Below, in pieces: positions 34,785 to 43,788 of a stretch of 64,000 nt of DNA (the stretch's first letter is position 1; every line of letters starts with the position of its first letter). The position numbers were made by a program, and so were the translations under genes. The notes under the pieces are model-generated. The model did not search any database. It was not told where the DNA came from and worked only from the letters and a program-made list of their open reading frames with translations. Source of the DNA: Mesorhizobium caraganae (GTDB taxonomy: Bacteria; Pseudomonadota; Alphaproteobacteria; Rhizobiales; Rhizobiaceae); assembly GCF_016836705.1 (NCBI RefSeq), contig NZ_JAFCGY010000023.1, forward strand, positions 1 through 64,000. Direction: 5' to 3'.

Positions 34785-35099
34785 CTATTGGTTGGCCGGA
34801 TCGGTCTCGGCCTCACAGGCCATGCGCACGGGTATGAAGAGCACATAGGCCGATGGCAGAGCAAAGATGGCGGCAAGAACCAGTGTTGCGGTTCCCGCCA
34901 TGCCGAGCGTCTCGGCGATCGCCCAATAGACCGCGCCGATGCAGATGAGCACCTGCACCGAAAGAAACAAGGCGGCCGAGACCGGCCGCGGGCGCCGCCC
35001 TCCGTTTAGCAGCAACGCCATCAGGCCCGAGCAGGTCGCCCTGATCGGCGTCACGACTGGTTTTGCGGGCTTGAACGCGATGGGACGGCAAGATCTCAT
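34785..35099 (-). CDS. Small two-helix membrane protein, hypothetical
   Basis: The 104-residue product has a basic N-terminus and two hydrophobic segments, SAALFLSVQVLICIGAVYW and GTATLVLAAIFALPSAYVLF, so it is probably an inner-membrane protein. I recognise no family. GGTGGAAATATC precedes the ATG, a modest ribosome binding site. It is divergent from map, 216 bases apart. Confidence 0.55.
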   Translation of the reverse strand: MRSCRPIAFKPAKPVVTPIRATCSGLMALLLNGGRRPRPVSAALFLSVQVLICIGAVYWAIAETLGMAGTATLVLAAIFALPSAYVLFIPVRMACEAETDPANQ

Positions 35100-35315
35100 G
35101 ATATTTCCACCGGCCTAGCCGACTGAGTCCAAAAAGGAAAGCGTCGGCCCCCCAGGCAGAACAAAGCACGAGACAGCGCCGCAAGTGATGAATATCGCTG
35201 GCGCGAGCCCCTCGCCGGCAGTTCTTCCTTGAACCTTGCGGCTTCCAGTGCCAAATCTGGGAAGATTTTCGAACGGGCTGATATGCATCGCCCGCTTACA
35301 GACAAAACGGACACT

Positions 35316-36143
35316 ATGGTCACCTATCTCGACGCCGCCACGGCACCCCTCAGAAACACCGGCCAGATCCGCCTCTACGGCGAGGAAGGCTTTGCGGGAA
35401 TGCGCAAGGCCTGCGATCTCACCGCGCGCTGCCTCGACGAGCTGGTGCCTATGGTCCAGCCGGGCGTCACCACCGAGACAATCGACCGTTTCGTTTTCGA
35501 ATACGGGATGGACCATGGCGCGCTGCCGGCGACGCTCAATTATCGCGGCTACACCAAATCGTCCTGCACCTCGATCAATCATGTCGTCTGCCACGGCATT
35601 CCCGACAACAAGCCGTTGAAGGATGGCGACATCGTCAACATCGATGTCACCTACATACTCGATGGCTGGCACGGCGATTCCTCGCGCATGTATCCGGTCG
35701 GCACCATCAAGCGCGCCGCCGAGCGTCTGCTCGAAGTCACCCATGAATGCCTGATGCGCGGCATCGCGGCGGTCCGGCCCGGCGCCCGTACCGGCGCCAT
35801 CGGCGCTGCCATCCAGACCTATGCCGAAGCCGAGCGCTGCTCGGTGGTGCGCGATTTCTGCGGCCACGGCGTCGGCCAGCTGTTTCATGACGCGCCCAAC
35901 ATCCTGCACTACGGCACGTCAAGCGAAGGCGTCGAGATGCGGCCGGGCATGATCTTTACCATCGAGCCGATGATCAATCTTGGCCGCCCGCATGTGAAAG
36001 TGCTGTCGGACGGCTGGACGGCGGTGACGCGCGACCGCTCGCTATCGGCGCAGTACGAACACACGATCGGCGTCACCGAGACTGGCTGCGAGATCTTTAC
36101 GCTGTCGCCAAACAAGCTCGACCGCCCCGGCCTGCCGGCCTGA
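35316..36143 (+). CDS. map: Type I methionine aminopeptidase
   Basis: It removes the N-terminal Met from new proteins. All five metal ligands can be placed: Asp in DGDIVNIDVTYILDGWHGD (two Asp), His in CGHGVGQLFHDAP, and Glu residues in FTIEPMINLG and YEHTIGVTE; the substrate His is in NHVVCHGIPD. The start chosen (MVTYLDAATAPLRNTG) gives 275 residues, the usual rhizobial length. An ATG at 35283 would add eleven residues, and neither has a strong ribosome binding site. In related genomes map lies close to radC; here two SDR genes and a LysR gene lie between. Confidence 0.95.
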   Translation: MVTYLDAATAPLRNTGQIRLYGEEGFAGMRKACDLTARCLDELVPMVQPGVTTETIDRFVFEYGMDHGALPATLNYRGYTKSSCTSINHVVCHGIPDNKPLKDGDIVNIDVTYILDGWHGDSSRMYPVGTIKRAAERLLEVTHECLMRGIAAVRPGARTGAIGAAIQTYAEAERCSVVRDFCGHGVGQLFHDAPNILHYGTSSEGVEMRPGMIFTIEPMINLGRPHVKVLSDGWTAVTRDRSLSAQYEHTIGVTETGCEIFTLSPNKLDRPGLPA

Positions 36144-36198
36144 GCGGTCGATATTTGTCGCGGCCGGTTGACGGCCCGCTAACTCACACGCCGTCGCC

Positions 36199-37101
36199 TC
36201 AGCCGACAGCAGCCGGGTGAAGCAGCTCTTCGAGGCCGATATTGCGGTAGATTTCCCGGCGCATGCGGTCGGCAACGCCGTTGACGATTTCGGCGCCGTC
36301 CTGTGACGGGTCAACATGGACGCGGAACGGCCGCTTGCCGAACGGCATATTTACGACGCGAACGATCTCGCGCGCCACTTCCGACGGATCGGCATCGGCG
36401 GGCTCGAGGCTAGCCAGCCCCTTCAGCGCCCGATCGGCAATCCCGGCATAGGGTCCGGCCTCATATTCGGCAACGCGCACCGCATCGGACGGCTTGCCCG
36501 AATGCGCAAAATGATTGGTGCCCTTAGTGAACGCACCGGGAACCATGATGGTTGTTTCTATCCCCCACAAAGCGAGCTCGGTGGAGTAGGACACGGCCAG
36601 CGCATCCATCGCCGCCTTGGCGGCAAAGTAAGGCGCCAGGAACGGCGGGGTACCGCCGCGTGTCGAGGACGAGCCGAGCCAGACCAGCAGGCCCTTGCCT
36701 TGCCCGCGCAGATGCGGAAGCGCGGCGCGATTGACCCGCTGCGCCCCCAGAACATTGACGTCATACTGCTGGATGAACTGGTCGGGTGTGAACGCCTCGG
36801 CGGGACCGAACACCATATGACCGGCATTGTGAACGATGACATCCAGCCGGCCCGCATCGGCGATGATGTGTGCGATACCGGCCTCGGCCGAGGCCTCCGA
36901 TTGCACGTCAAGCTCAGCGGTGCGCAGATCGGCCTTGTGCTCAGTGGCCCACGCGGCGACGGCGGCGACCTGAGGCGCATTGCGCCCTGTGGTCTCGCGC
37001 ATGGTGGCGTAGACCGTGTGGCCGGCTTCAGCCAGGGACCTGGCGGTCATCAGGCCGAAGCCCGAGGACGCGCCGGTGACGAGGATGACGAATTTGGACA
37101 T
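36199..37101 (-). CDS. SDR family oxidoreductase
   Basis: A classical short-chain dehydrogenase of 300 residues: cofactor motif TGASSGFGLMTARSLAEAG, structural NAG (HNAGHMVFGP), the active-site Ser in VWLGSSSTRGG and the YxxxK pair in PYFAAKAAMDAL. The ATG at 37101 has AAGGAA upstream. It is preferably NADP-linked, judging by TVYATMR after strand 2, but the substrate is unknown. It lies 43 bases downstream of a second SDR gene in an operon that is divergent from a LysR regulator. Confidence 0.9.
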   Translation of the reverse strand: MSKFVILVTGASSGFGLMTARSLAEAGHTVYATMRETTGRNAPQVAAVAAWATEHKADLRTAELDVQSEASAEAGIAHIIADAGRLDVIVHNAGHMVFGPAEAFTPDQFIQQYDVNVLGAQRVNRAALPHLRGQGKGLLVWLGSSSTRGGTPPFLAPYFAAKAAMDALAVSYSTELALWGIETTIMVPGAFTKGTNHFAHSGKPSDAVRVAEYEAGPYAGIADRALKGLASLEPADADPSEVAREIVRVVNMPFGKRPFRVHVDPSQDGAEIVNGVADRMRREIYRNIGLEELLHPAAVG

Positions 37102-37144
37102 GACGATGTTCCTTGATTGAGGTTGGGTGTGCGGGGCGGCTGGA

Positions 37145-37894
37145 TCAGATGATCCCGCCATTGGCGCGCAAGGTCTGGCCATTGATCCAGGCGCCGTCCG
37201 GCCCGGCGAGGAAGGCTACGGCGTCGGCGATATCCTTGGGCTGGCCGAGACGTTCGAGTGGGGCCAATTTGGCCAGGCGATCGACGAGGTCCTGCGGCTT
37301 GCCGTCGAGGAACAGCTTGGTGGCCGTTGGCCCCGGTGCGATGGCGTTGACGGTGATGTTGCGGCCGCGCAGTTCCTTGGCCAGCACGCTGGTCATCGCT
37401 TCCACGGCAGCCTTGGTGGCGGCATAGACGCCATAGGTCGGCTGCAGCAGGCCGACGACGCTGGACGAGAAATTCACGATCCGGCCGCCGTCGCGCAGCC
37501 GCTTCGCCGCCTCGCGCAATGTGTTGAAGGTGCCCTTGAGGTTGACGGCGATCGTGCGGTCGAACAACGCGTCGTCGCTGTCGGCGATGGTGGCGAGGTT
37601 CATGATGCCGGCATTGTTGATCAGCACGTCGACGCCGCCGAAAGCGGTTTCGACCGTGTCGAACATGCGGGTCACCGCGGCAGCGTCCGAAATGTCTGCC
37701 TTGGCCGTCACGGCCTTGCCTCCGGCCGCTTCGATCCTGGCGACGACCGCTTCTGCCGAGGCGGCGTTGCCGGCATAGTTCACCACGACGGTGAAGCCGT
37801 CCTTGGCGAGGCGCTCGGCGACGGCAGCGCCGATGCCGCCCGAGGCGCCGGTGACGAGGGCGATCTTGCCGGTCTGATTGATCTGGTTGGTCAT
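37145..37894 (-). CDS. SDR family oxidoreductase (3-oxoacyl-ACP reductase-like)
   Basis: This 249-residue classical SDR starts MTNQINQTGKIALVTGASGG and has the TGASGGIG cofactor loop, NNAGIM, the catalytic Ser region VNFSSSVVG and the YAATKAAVEAM YxxxK motif, ending in the typical INGQTLRANGG. The start follows AAGGAGACAGACA. The second strand ends in VVVNYAGN, which favours NADPH. It is the first gene of a two-SDR operon facing a LysR gene, its probable regulator. Confidence 0.9.
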   Translation of the reverse strand: MTNQINQTGKIALVTGASGGIGAAVAERLAKDGFTVVVNYAGNAASAEAVVARIEAAGGKAVTAKADISDAAAVTRMFDTVETAFGGVDVLINNAGIMNLATIADSDDALFDRTIAVNLKGTFNTLREAAKRLRDGGRIVNFSSSVVGLLQPTYGVYAATKAAVEAMTSVLAKELRGRNITVNAIAPGPTATKLFLDGKPQDLVDRLAKLAPLERLGQPKDIADAVAFLAGPDGAWINGQTLRANGGII

Positions 37895-37954
37895 TGTCTG
37901 TCTCCTTGCTGATGCCGTTGATCGGCTGACAGCAAGATGCGCCTTTCCGTGCTG

Positions 37955-37975
37955 CGGATAATCGGGCACTATCCG
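37955..37975. promoter_or_regulatory. Candidate LysR operator between the SDR operon and lysR
   Basis: A perfect 6-bp inverted repeat CGGATA-N9-TATCCG lies in the 106-base divergent region, 25 bases before the lysR start and 60 before the SDR start. A dyad in the shared promoter of a LysR gene and its divergent operon is the classical arrangement for autoregulated LysR systems. Inference from position and symmetry only. Confidence 0.5.
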
Positions 37976-38000
37976 ACATCATCATTCGAGATTTCGAACA

Positions 38001-38903
38001 ATGGATCGCTTCGACGCCATGCGCGTCTTCATCCGCATCGTCGAGCGGCGCAGCTTCACCAAGGCCGCCGACGACCTGGGCCTGCCCCGCTCATCTGTCA
38101 CCGATGCGGTCAAGAGTTTGGAGGCACGGCTGGGCGTGCGGCTTTTGCAGCGCACGACCCGTCAGGTCAGCCCGACACTGGACGGCGAAGCCTATTATCA
38201 GCGCTGCGTCAGCCTGGTCGCCGATCTGGAAGACGCCGAGGGCGCCTTTGTCGGCGCCAAGCCGTCGGGCCTTGTCCGCGTCGACATGTATGGTACCCAG
38301 GCGCGGTATTTCCTGCTGCCCGGCCTGCCCCGCTTCCGCGAGCTGTATCCGGACATCCGGCTGCATATCAGCGAGATGCACCAGCCGTTGGATATGATCC
38401 GTGAGGGGTTCGATTGTCTCCTGCGCGCCGGCGAACTGTCCGACAGTCCGCTGATCAAGCGACGCCTGGCGACGCTGGAAAGGGGCACCTTCGCCAGCCC
38501 CGACTACCTCAGCCGCTTCGGCACGCCGCAGACGCTCGACGATCTTGCGGGCCACGAAATGGTCGGGCTGATGTCGCCCGAGGCAGCAGAGATCATTCCG
38601 CTCGTCTTCAGCATCGACGGCAAGCCCCGCCGGATCACCTTGCCTGCCAATGTGACTGTGACCGGCCCCGAGACCAATGTCGCTTCCGCATGCCTTGGCC
38701 TTGGGCTGATCCAGGTACCACGCTACCGGATCGTCTCGGAACTGGCCAGCGGCGCGCTGGTCGAGGTGCTCGCAGGCTTTCCGCCGACACCGTTACCGGT
38801 TCACGTCCTCTATTCGCCCACACGCCAATTGTCGCCGCGCCTGCGCGTGTTCATCGACTGGATGGCGCAACAGTTCCGCAATCGAACCTCGCGGGCCGAA
38901 TGA
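38001..38903 (+). CDS. LysR-family transcriptional regulator
   Basis: The 300-residue product begins MDRFDAMRVFIRIVERRSF with the helix-turn-helix KAADDLGLPRSSVTDAVKSL and the wing QRTTRQVSPTLDG, a pattern of the CrgA/AaeR-like subgroup, followed by a periplasmic-binding-type effector domain. It is divergent from the two-SDR operon, which it probably regulates in response to an unknown substrate of those enzymes. Confidence 0.92.
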   Translation: MDRFDAMRVFIRIVERRSFTKAADDLGLPRSSVTDAVKSLEARLGVRLLQRTTRQVSPTLDGEAYYQRCVSLVADLEDAEGAFVGAKPSGLVRVDMYGTQARYFLLPGLPRFRELYPDIRLHISEMHQPLDMIREGFDCLLRAGELSDSPLIKRRLATLERGTFASPDYLSRFGTPQTLDDLAGHEMVGLMSPEAAEIIPLVFSIDGKPRRITLPANVTVTGPETNVASACLGLGLIQVPRYRIVSELASGALVEVLAGFPPTPLPVHVLYSPTRQLSPRLRVFIDWMAQQFRNRTSRAE

Positions 38904-38957
38904 AGCGCCGCCCCATCGCTCCGGGCGGATGCATGTCATGACAGCTGGGTCGCTGGT

Positions 38958-39113
38958 TCATTCGGCAGGTCGACGATCAGGCGGCGGGATGAAATCGTCG
39001 GAATTCGCGGCAATGGCATCGGCTGCCATGCCCGAATGCGTTGAAAACAGCATTGCCATCGCCGCGACAGATGCCCTGCCGGCAAATATTCCAGTCCCGA
39101 TTTTAGCGAACAT
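38958..39113 (-). CDS. Small predicted exported protein, 51 residues
   Basis: On the minus strand an ATG at 39113, with GGAG six bases upstream, opens a 51-codon frame. It encodes a clear signal peptide (MFAKIGTGIFAGRASVAAMA, continuing MLFSTHSGMAADA) and a short acidic, Pro-rich mature tail (NSDDFIPPPDRRPAE). The n-h-c organisation and the ribosome binding site support a real gene. The predicted mature peptide is only about 20 residues. No family is recognised. It lies alone in the gap between lysR and radC. Confidence 0.5.
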   Translation of the reverse strand: MFAKIGTGIFAGRASVAAMAMLFSTHSGMAADAIAANSDDFIPPPDRRPAE

Positions 39114-39312
39114 GCGTGCTCCAGGCATAAAAGGCGAAAGCCCCCCGATGCTGTCAGCATTTCAGGTGAAGGTGGCTGCATGCATTAAGTGGTGTTAAGT
39201 TTTGTTGCGCAATCGTGGCTGCATCTTGCCGCCTCCACTATCTGCGCGACGAACTGTTTCAATCCACGCCAGAAAAGCTCTAATGTCTGCGTCGAAGGGA
39301 TGTGGGCTGCAT

Positions 39313-40083
39313 ATGGCGAACAACGGCAATGACGATGAACGGGGGTTCTTCTCCGAGCGGTGGATTGAACCGCCGGCGAAGCACAAGGCGCCAAAAGACA
39401 AATCGGATGAGAAGCCGCATTATCACGGCCATCGCGATCGCTTGCGCGAGCGCTTCGTTGCCGGCGGTCCCGACGCCCTGCCCGACTACGAGCTTCTCGA
39501 ACTGCTGCTGTTTCGCCTGATCCCGCGTGTCGACACCAAGCCGATCGCCAAGGGACTTTTGGCGCGCTTCGGCACATTCGGCGAAGTGCTCGGCGCGCCG
39601 GTGGCGCTGCTGCAGGAGGTGAAGGGCATTGGCCCGGCCGTGGCCGTCGACCTGAAGGTGATTGCCGCAGCCGCGCAACGCATGGCGCGCACGGAAGTCC
39701 GCGACCGCGAGGTGCTGTCCAACTGGACGCAGCTTCTTGCCTATTGCCGCTCGGCCATGGCGTTCGAGAACCGCGAACAGTTCCGCATCCTCTTCCTCGA
39801 CAAGAAGAACGTTCTGATCGCCGACGAGGTGCAGCAGGTCGGCACCGTCGACCACACGCCGGTCTATCCGCGCGAAGTGATCAAGCGCGCGCTGGAACTC
39901 TCGGCCAGCGCCGTCATCCTGGTGCACAACCACCCCTCAGGCGACCCGACGCCGTCGCGCGCCGACATCGAGATGACCAAGCAGATTATCGACAGCGCCA
40001 AGCCGCTCGGCATCGCCGTCCATGACCACATCATCATCGGCAAGAAGGGCAATGCCTCGATGAAGGGCCTGCTGCTGATCTAA
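39313..40083 (+). CDS. radC: DNA repair protein RadC (MPN/JAMM domain)
   Basis: The 256-residue protein has the RadC N-terminal helix-hairpin-helix region (LLELLLFRLIPRVDTKPIAK, VKGIGPAVAVDLKVIAAAAQ). The JAB/MPN metalloprotease-like core follows with the metal site VILVHNHPSGDPTPSRADIE. Despite its name, a direct role in repair is not proven for the family. The ATG at 39313 is preceded by a weak GGGATG; an ATG at 39283 in the same frame would add ten residues. Confidence 0.92.
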   Translation: MANNGNDDERGFFSERWIEPPAKHKAPKDKSDEKPHYHGHRDRLRERFVAGGPDALPDYELLELLLFRLIPRVDTKPIAKGLLARFGTFGEVLGAPVALLQEVKGIGPAVAVDLKVIAAAAQRMARTEVRDREVLSNWTQLLAYCRSAMAFENREQFRILFLDKKNVLIADEVQQVGTVDHTPVYPREVIKRALELSASAVILVHNHPSGDPTPSRADIEMTKQIIDSAKPLGIAVHDHIIIGKKGNASMKGLLLI

Positions 40084-40400
40084 GCCAACCCGAACCGAAG
40101 GTCAGTGTGGGTTCGACGGACCGTCCATCGACGTCATGAAGGAGAGCGCCGTGACTGGCGCGACGCCGGGATCGCCATGAAGCGCCGGCACGGTTGAATG
40201 GATAGGAGCTGCGTTCCAAATTGCCATCGTCGACTTGGCTGATGAGGATCTCGGCCGAACCGAAGGTCCGCAACTGCGCAAAAGCGATTTTTCTCCCCTT
40301 CCACAGCCGGCTCTAGAATTTCCGTCGCAAATCACGCATGATGCACTTTGGTATTTCCAGCGATGGCTTCACGCCCCTGGAATATCGGGAGGAACGGGAC
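40084..40400. other. Intergenic region upstream of the cytochrome oxidase operon
   Basis: No convincing gene on either strand: minus-strand frames run through it but lack a supported start and any recognisable product. It should hold the promoter of the coxBA operon. I see no clear operator; the GGGAGGAACGGGAC at its right end is the ribosome binding site of coxB. Confidence 0.45.
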
Positions 40401-41285
40401 ATGCCCATCGTGGTTGTACTCGTTTTGATCGTCTTGGGCTCGGTGTTGTTCCACTTCCTGAGCCCATGGTGGTGGACTCCGATTGCCTCCAACTGGGACT
40501 ATATCGACAACACCATCATCATCACCTTTTGGATCACCGGCGTTGTCTTCGCCGCCGTGGTGCTGTTTATGGCCTATTGCGTTTTCCGCTTCCGTCATCG
40601 CGAGGGCAGCCGGGCTGCCTACGAACCTGAGAACAGGCGGCTCGAATGGTGGTTGACGATCGTCACCGGCGTGGGTGTTACCGCCATGCTGGTCCCCGGG
40701 CTGTTCGTCTGGAGCCGGTTCGTCAACGTTCCAAGCGACGCAACCGTGGTCGAAGTCGTTGGCCAGCAATGGCAGTGGAGTTTCCGCTTGCCCGGCAAGG
40801 ACGGCAAGCTCGGCACATCCGACACCCGTGACGTTACCGCTGAAAATCCGCTGGGCGTGATCGCCAAGGATCCCAACGGCCAGGATGATGTCGTGGTCGA
40901 AGCGGCCGACCTGCATCTGCCGGTCGGCAAGCCGGTCAAGATGCTGCTGCGCTCGATCGATGTGCTGCATGATTTCTATGTGCCGGAATTCCGCGCCAAG
41001 ATGGACATGATCCCGGGCTCGGTCACTTACTTCTGGTTCACCCCGACCAAGACCGGAACCTTCCAGGTTCTGTGCGCCGAACTGTGCGGCCAGGGGCATC
41101 CGATGATGCATGGCATCGTCATGGTCGACACCCAGGAAGACTATGTGGCCTGGCTCGACCAGCAGCAGACGTTCGCGCAATTATCGGCGCCCCAGCAGAC
41201 GGGCTCGGCGGAACAGGCGCCGGGCAATGCCACGGTGTCAGCTTTGAAAGTTGCGGCAAAACTCGAAACTGTCGGGTCCCGCTGA
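40401..41285 (+). CDS. coxB: Cytochrome c oxidase subunit II
   Basis: Two N-terminal membrane helices (VVVLVLIVLGSVLFHFL and a second around residues 40-65) are followed by a third hydrophobic stretch and the periplasmic cupredoxin domain. The domain has the aromatic patch QQWQWSFR and the CuA site HDFYVPEF...CAELCGQGHPMM, with two Cys, two His, Glu and Met all present. It accepts electrons from cytochrome c. The ATG at 40401 follows AGGAACGGGAC; the open frame starts further upstream. It is the first gene of the operon. The 294-residue product has no fused cytochrome c domain. Confidence 0.94.
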   Translation: MPIVVVLVLIVLGSVLFHFLSPWWWTPIASNWDYIDNTIIITFWITGVVFAAVVLFMAYCVFRFRHREGSRAAYEPENRRLEWWLTIVTGVGVTAMLVPGLFVWSRFVNVPSDATVVEVVGQQWQWSFRLPGKDGKLGTSDTRDVTAENPLGVIAKDPNGQDDVVVEAADLHLPVGKPVKMLLRSIDVLHDFYVPEFRAKMDMIPGSVTYFWFTPTKTGTFQVLCAELCGQGHPMMHGIVMVDTQEDYVAWLDQQQTFAQLSAPQQTGSAEQAPGNATVSALKVAAKLETVGSR

Positions 41286-41304
41286 AGGGCACGGAGGTGC
41301 TCCC

Positions 41305-43074
41305 ATGGTCGATGTCACGCCTGCAGATGCCGTCCCGCCCGCCGAAGTGGCGGAAATGGAACTCTACCATCCGCACAGCTGGTGGACGAAGTATGTCTTC
41401 TCGCAGGACGCCAAGGTCATCGCGATCCAGTATTCGGGGACCGCAACGGCTATCGGCCTGGTCGCCCTGGTCTTGTCATGGCTGATGCGCCTGCAACTCG
41501 GCTTCCCCGGCACGTTCGACTTCATCACCCCGGAAGCCTACTACCAGTTCATCACCATGCACGGCATGATCATGGTGATCTACCTGCTCACGGCACTCTT
41601 CCTCGGCGGCTTCGGCAACTATCTGATCCCGCTGATGGTCGGCGCCCGCGACATGGTCTTCCCCTATGTCAACATGCTGAGCTACTGGATTTACCTGCTT
41701 GCAGTGCTGGTTCTGGTGTCGAGCTTCTTTGCGCCTGGCGGACCCACCGGTGCCGGCTGGACGCTCTATCCGCCGCAAGCCATCATGACCGGCACGCCTG
41801 GCGGCCAGGAATGGGGCATCATTCTGATGCTCGTCTCGCTGATCCTGTTCATCATCGGCTTCACCATGGGCGGCCTGAACTACGTCGTGACGGTGCTGCA
41901 GGCCCGCACGCGCGGCATGACAATGATGCGCCTGCCGTTGACCGTGTGGGGCATCTTCACCGCGACTGTCATGGCGTTGCTGGCCTTCCCGGCGCTGTTC
42001 GTCGCCTGCGTGATGATGTTGCTTGACCGCGCGCTCGGCACCTCCTTCTTCATGCCCGCAGTCGTCGAGATGGGCGAACAGCTGCAGCACAATGGCGGCA
42101 GCCCGATCCTGTTCCAGCATCTGTTCTGGTTCTTCGGCCACCCCGAAGTCTACATCGTAGCGCTTCCAGCCTTCGGCATCGTTTCCGATCTGATCAGCAC
42201 GCATGCGCGCAAGAACATTTTTGGCTACCGCATGATGGTCTGGGCCATCGTTGGCATCGGCGCGCTGAGCTTCGTGGTCTGGGCGCACCACATGTATGTC
42301 AGCGGCATGCACCCCTATTTCGGCTTCTTCTTCGCCACCACGACATTGATCATCGCCATCCCGACCGCAATTAAGGTCTACAATTGGGTGCTGACGCTGT
42401 GGCGCGGCGACATCCATCTCACCATACCGATGCTGTTTGCCATGGCTTTCATCGTCACCTTCGTCAATGGCGGGTTGACTGGATTGTTTCTCGGCAACGT
42501 CGTCGTCGACGTCCCGCTGTCGGACACGATGTTCGTGGTCGCTCACTTCCATATGGTCATGGGAGTTGCCCCCATCCTCGTTATCTTCGGCGCGATCTAC
42601 CACTGGTACCCGAAGGTCACCGGCCGGATGCTCAACGAGACGCTCGGCCGCTTCCATTTCTGGGTCACCTTCCTCGGCGCCTACCTGATCTTCTTTCCCA
42701 TGCACTATATCGGCCTGATGGGTGTGCCGCGGCGCTATGCCGAGATGACCGATGTGACGGTGATGACGGAATCGGCTCACCACCTGAACTCGTTCATCAG
42801 CATCATGGCGTTCATCGTCGGCTTTGCCCAGATCGTGTTCCTGTTCAATCTGATCTGGAGCATCCGCCATGGCCGCGAGGCCGGTGGCAATCCATGGCGC
42901 GCCACCACACTCGAATGGCAGACGCCGCAGACGCCGCCGGCGCATGGCAATTTCGGCAAGGAGTTGCCGATCGTCTATCGCTGGGCCTATGACTACAGCG
43001 TGCCGGGCGCCAAGGAGGACTTCATTCCGCAAAACATGCCGGGCACCTTCGGCCCCTCCAGGGAGCCGGCATGA
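41305..43074 (+). CDS. coxA: Cytochrome c oxidase subunit I (haem-copper oxidase catalytic subunit)
   Basis: The 589-residue protein has about twelve to fourteen membrane helices. Catalytic motifs: ITMHGMIMVIYLL (His ligand of the low-spin haem), FWFFGHPEVYIVALPAFG (CuB His cross-linked Tyr and the D-channel Glu), WAHHMYVSGM (two CuB His) and VAHFHMVMG (haem ligands). GGFGNYLIPLMVGARDMVFP belongs to the D channel. The presence of HPEVY and these residues indicates a type A1 proton-pumping enzyme. The GGAGG-preceded ATG at 41305 is chosen over the longer open frame. Its stop overlaps the next start by four bases (ATGA). Confidence 0.95.
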   Translation: MVDVTPADAVPPAEVAEMELYHPHSWWTKYVFSQDAKVIAIQYSGTATAIGLVALVLSWLMRLQLGFPGTFDFITPEAYYQFITMHGMIMVIYLLTALFLGGFGNYLIPLMVGARDMVFPYVNMLSYWIYLLAVLVLVSSFFAPGGPTGAGWTLYPPQAIMTGTPGGQEWGIILMLVSLILFIIGFTMGGLNYVVTVLQARTRGMTMMRLPLTVWGIFTATVMALLAFPALFVACVMMLLDRALGTSFFMPAVVEMGEQLQHNGGSPILFQHLFWFFGHPEVYIVALPAFGIVSDLISTHARKNIFGYRMMVWAIVGIGALSFVVWAHHMYVSGMHPYFGFFFATTTLIIAIPTAIKVYNWVLTLWRGDIHLTIPMLFAMAFIVTFVNGGLTGLFLGNVVVDVPLSDTMFVVAHFHMVMGVAPILVIFGAIYHWYPKVTGRMLNETLGRFHFWVTFLGAYLIFFPMHYIGLMGVPRRYAEMTDVTVMTESAHHLNSFISIMAFIVGFAQIVFLFNLIWSIRHGREAGGNPWRATTLEWQTPQTPPAHGNFGKELPIVYRWAYDYSVPGAKEDFIPQNMPGTFGPSREPA

Positions 43075-43775
43075 GCGTCATCCTGGTCTTCCTGCTCGTG
43101 ATCGCCGGCTTTGCCGGCTGGTGGCTCTCGCATCAGCGGCTGATGACCAAGCCATGGCTCGAGCAAGGTGCGGCGGGAGATTTCGTCCCCTTCGACCGGT
43201 CTGGCCTGCCGACCGCCAAGATCGGCCTCGGTGTCTTCCTCGCCGTCGTCGGCTGCCTGTTCGCGCTGTTCACCAGCGCCTATTTCATGCGTATGGCGCT
43301 GTCGGACTGGCAGCCGCTACCCATGCCACGCCTGCTCTGGCTCAACACCGGCATGCTGGTCCTGAGCAGCGTCGCGCTGCAATGCGCCTCGGTCGCGGCG
43401 CGCAAGCGCCAGATGGACACGGTCAGGCTCGGCCTTGCCGCAGCTGGGCTCACCGCGATCGCCTTCCTCGTCGGGCAGCTCATGGCATGGCGGGACCTGA
43501 CCGCCGATGGTTATTTTCTGGCCTCCAATCCGGCCAACAGCTTTTTCTACCTGATAACCGGGATGCACGGCCTGCACATAGTGGGAGGGCTGGTGGGCCT
43601 GGGCAGAACAACCGCCGGCGCCTGGAACGGAGCACGGCCGGAACGGCTTCGCCTCAGCGTCGAATTGTGCGCCATGTACTGGCATTTCCTGCTTTTCGTC
43701 TGGCTCGCCATCTTCGCTCTTTTGGCCGGCTGGGCCGCGACGTTCATCGATATTTGCCGGCAGTTGCTGACCTAG
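43071..43775 (+). CDS. Cytochrome oxidase subunit III-like membrane protein (first copy)
   Basis: The 234-residue polytopic protein has a membrane helix at the N-terminus and four to five further helices. The second half, FFYLITGMHGLHIVGGLVGL and LCAMYWHFLLFVWLAIFALL, carries the conserved H...H and YWHF.D/VW signature of haem-copper oxidase subunit III. Its start overlaps the coxA stop, so it is translationally coupled. The following gene encodes a second, clearer subunit III homologue, so this operon has two. An operon with two subunit III-like genes is unusual compared with the standard CtaCDE set. Confidence 0.85.
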   Translation: MSVILVFLLVIAGFAGWWLSHQRLMTKPWLEQGAAGDFVPFDRSGLPTAKIGLGVFLAVVGCLFALFTSAYFMRMALSDWQPLPMPRLLWLNTGMLVLSSVALQCASVAARKRQMDTVRLGLAAAGLTAIAFLVGQLMAWRDLTADGYFLASNPANSFFYLITGMHGLHIVGGLVGLGRTTAGAWNGARPERLRLSVELCAMYWHFLLFVWLAIFALLAGWAATFIDICRQLLT

Positions 43776-43788
43776 GAGGTCGAGGAGC

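Noticed and set aside
40102..40335. Minus-strand frames in the region upstream of coxB
   Set aside because: Two overlapping frames exist, neither with a supported start or a recognisable domain.
41476..43032. A 518-codon frame antisense to coxA
   Set aside because: The translation is His/Asp/Glu-rich shadow of membrane-helix codons; coxA on the other strand is unambiguous.
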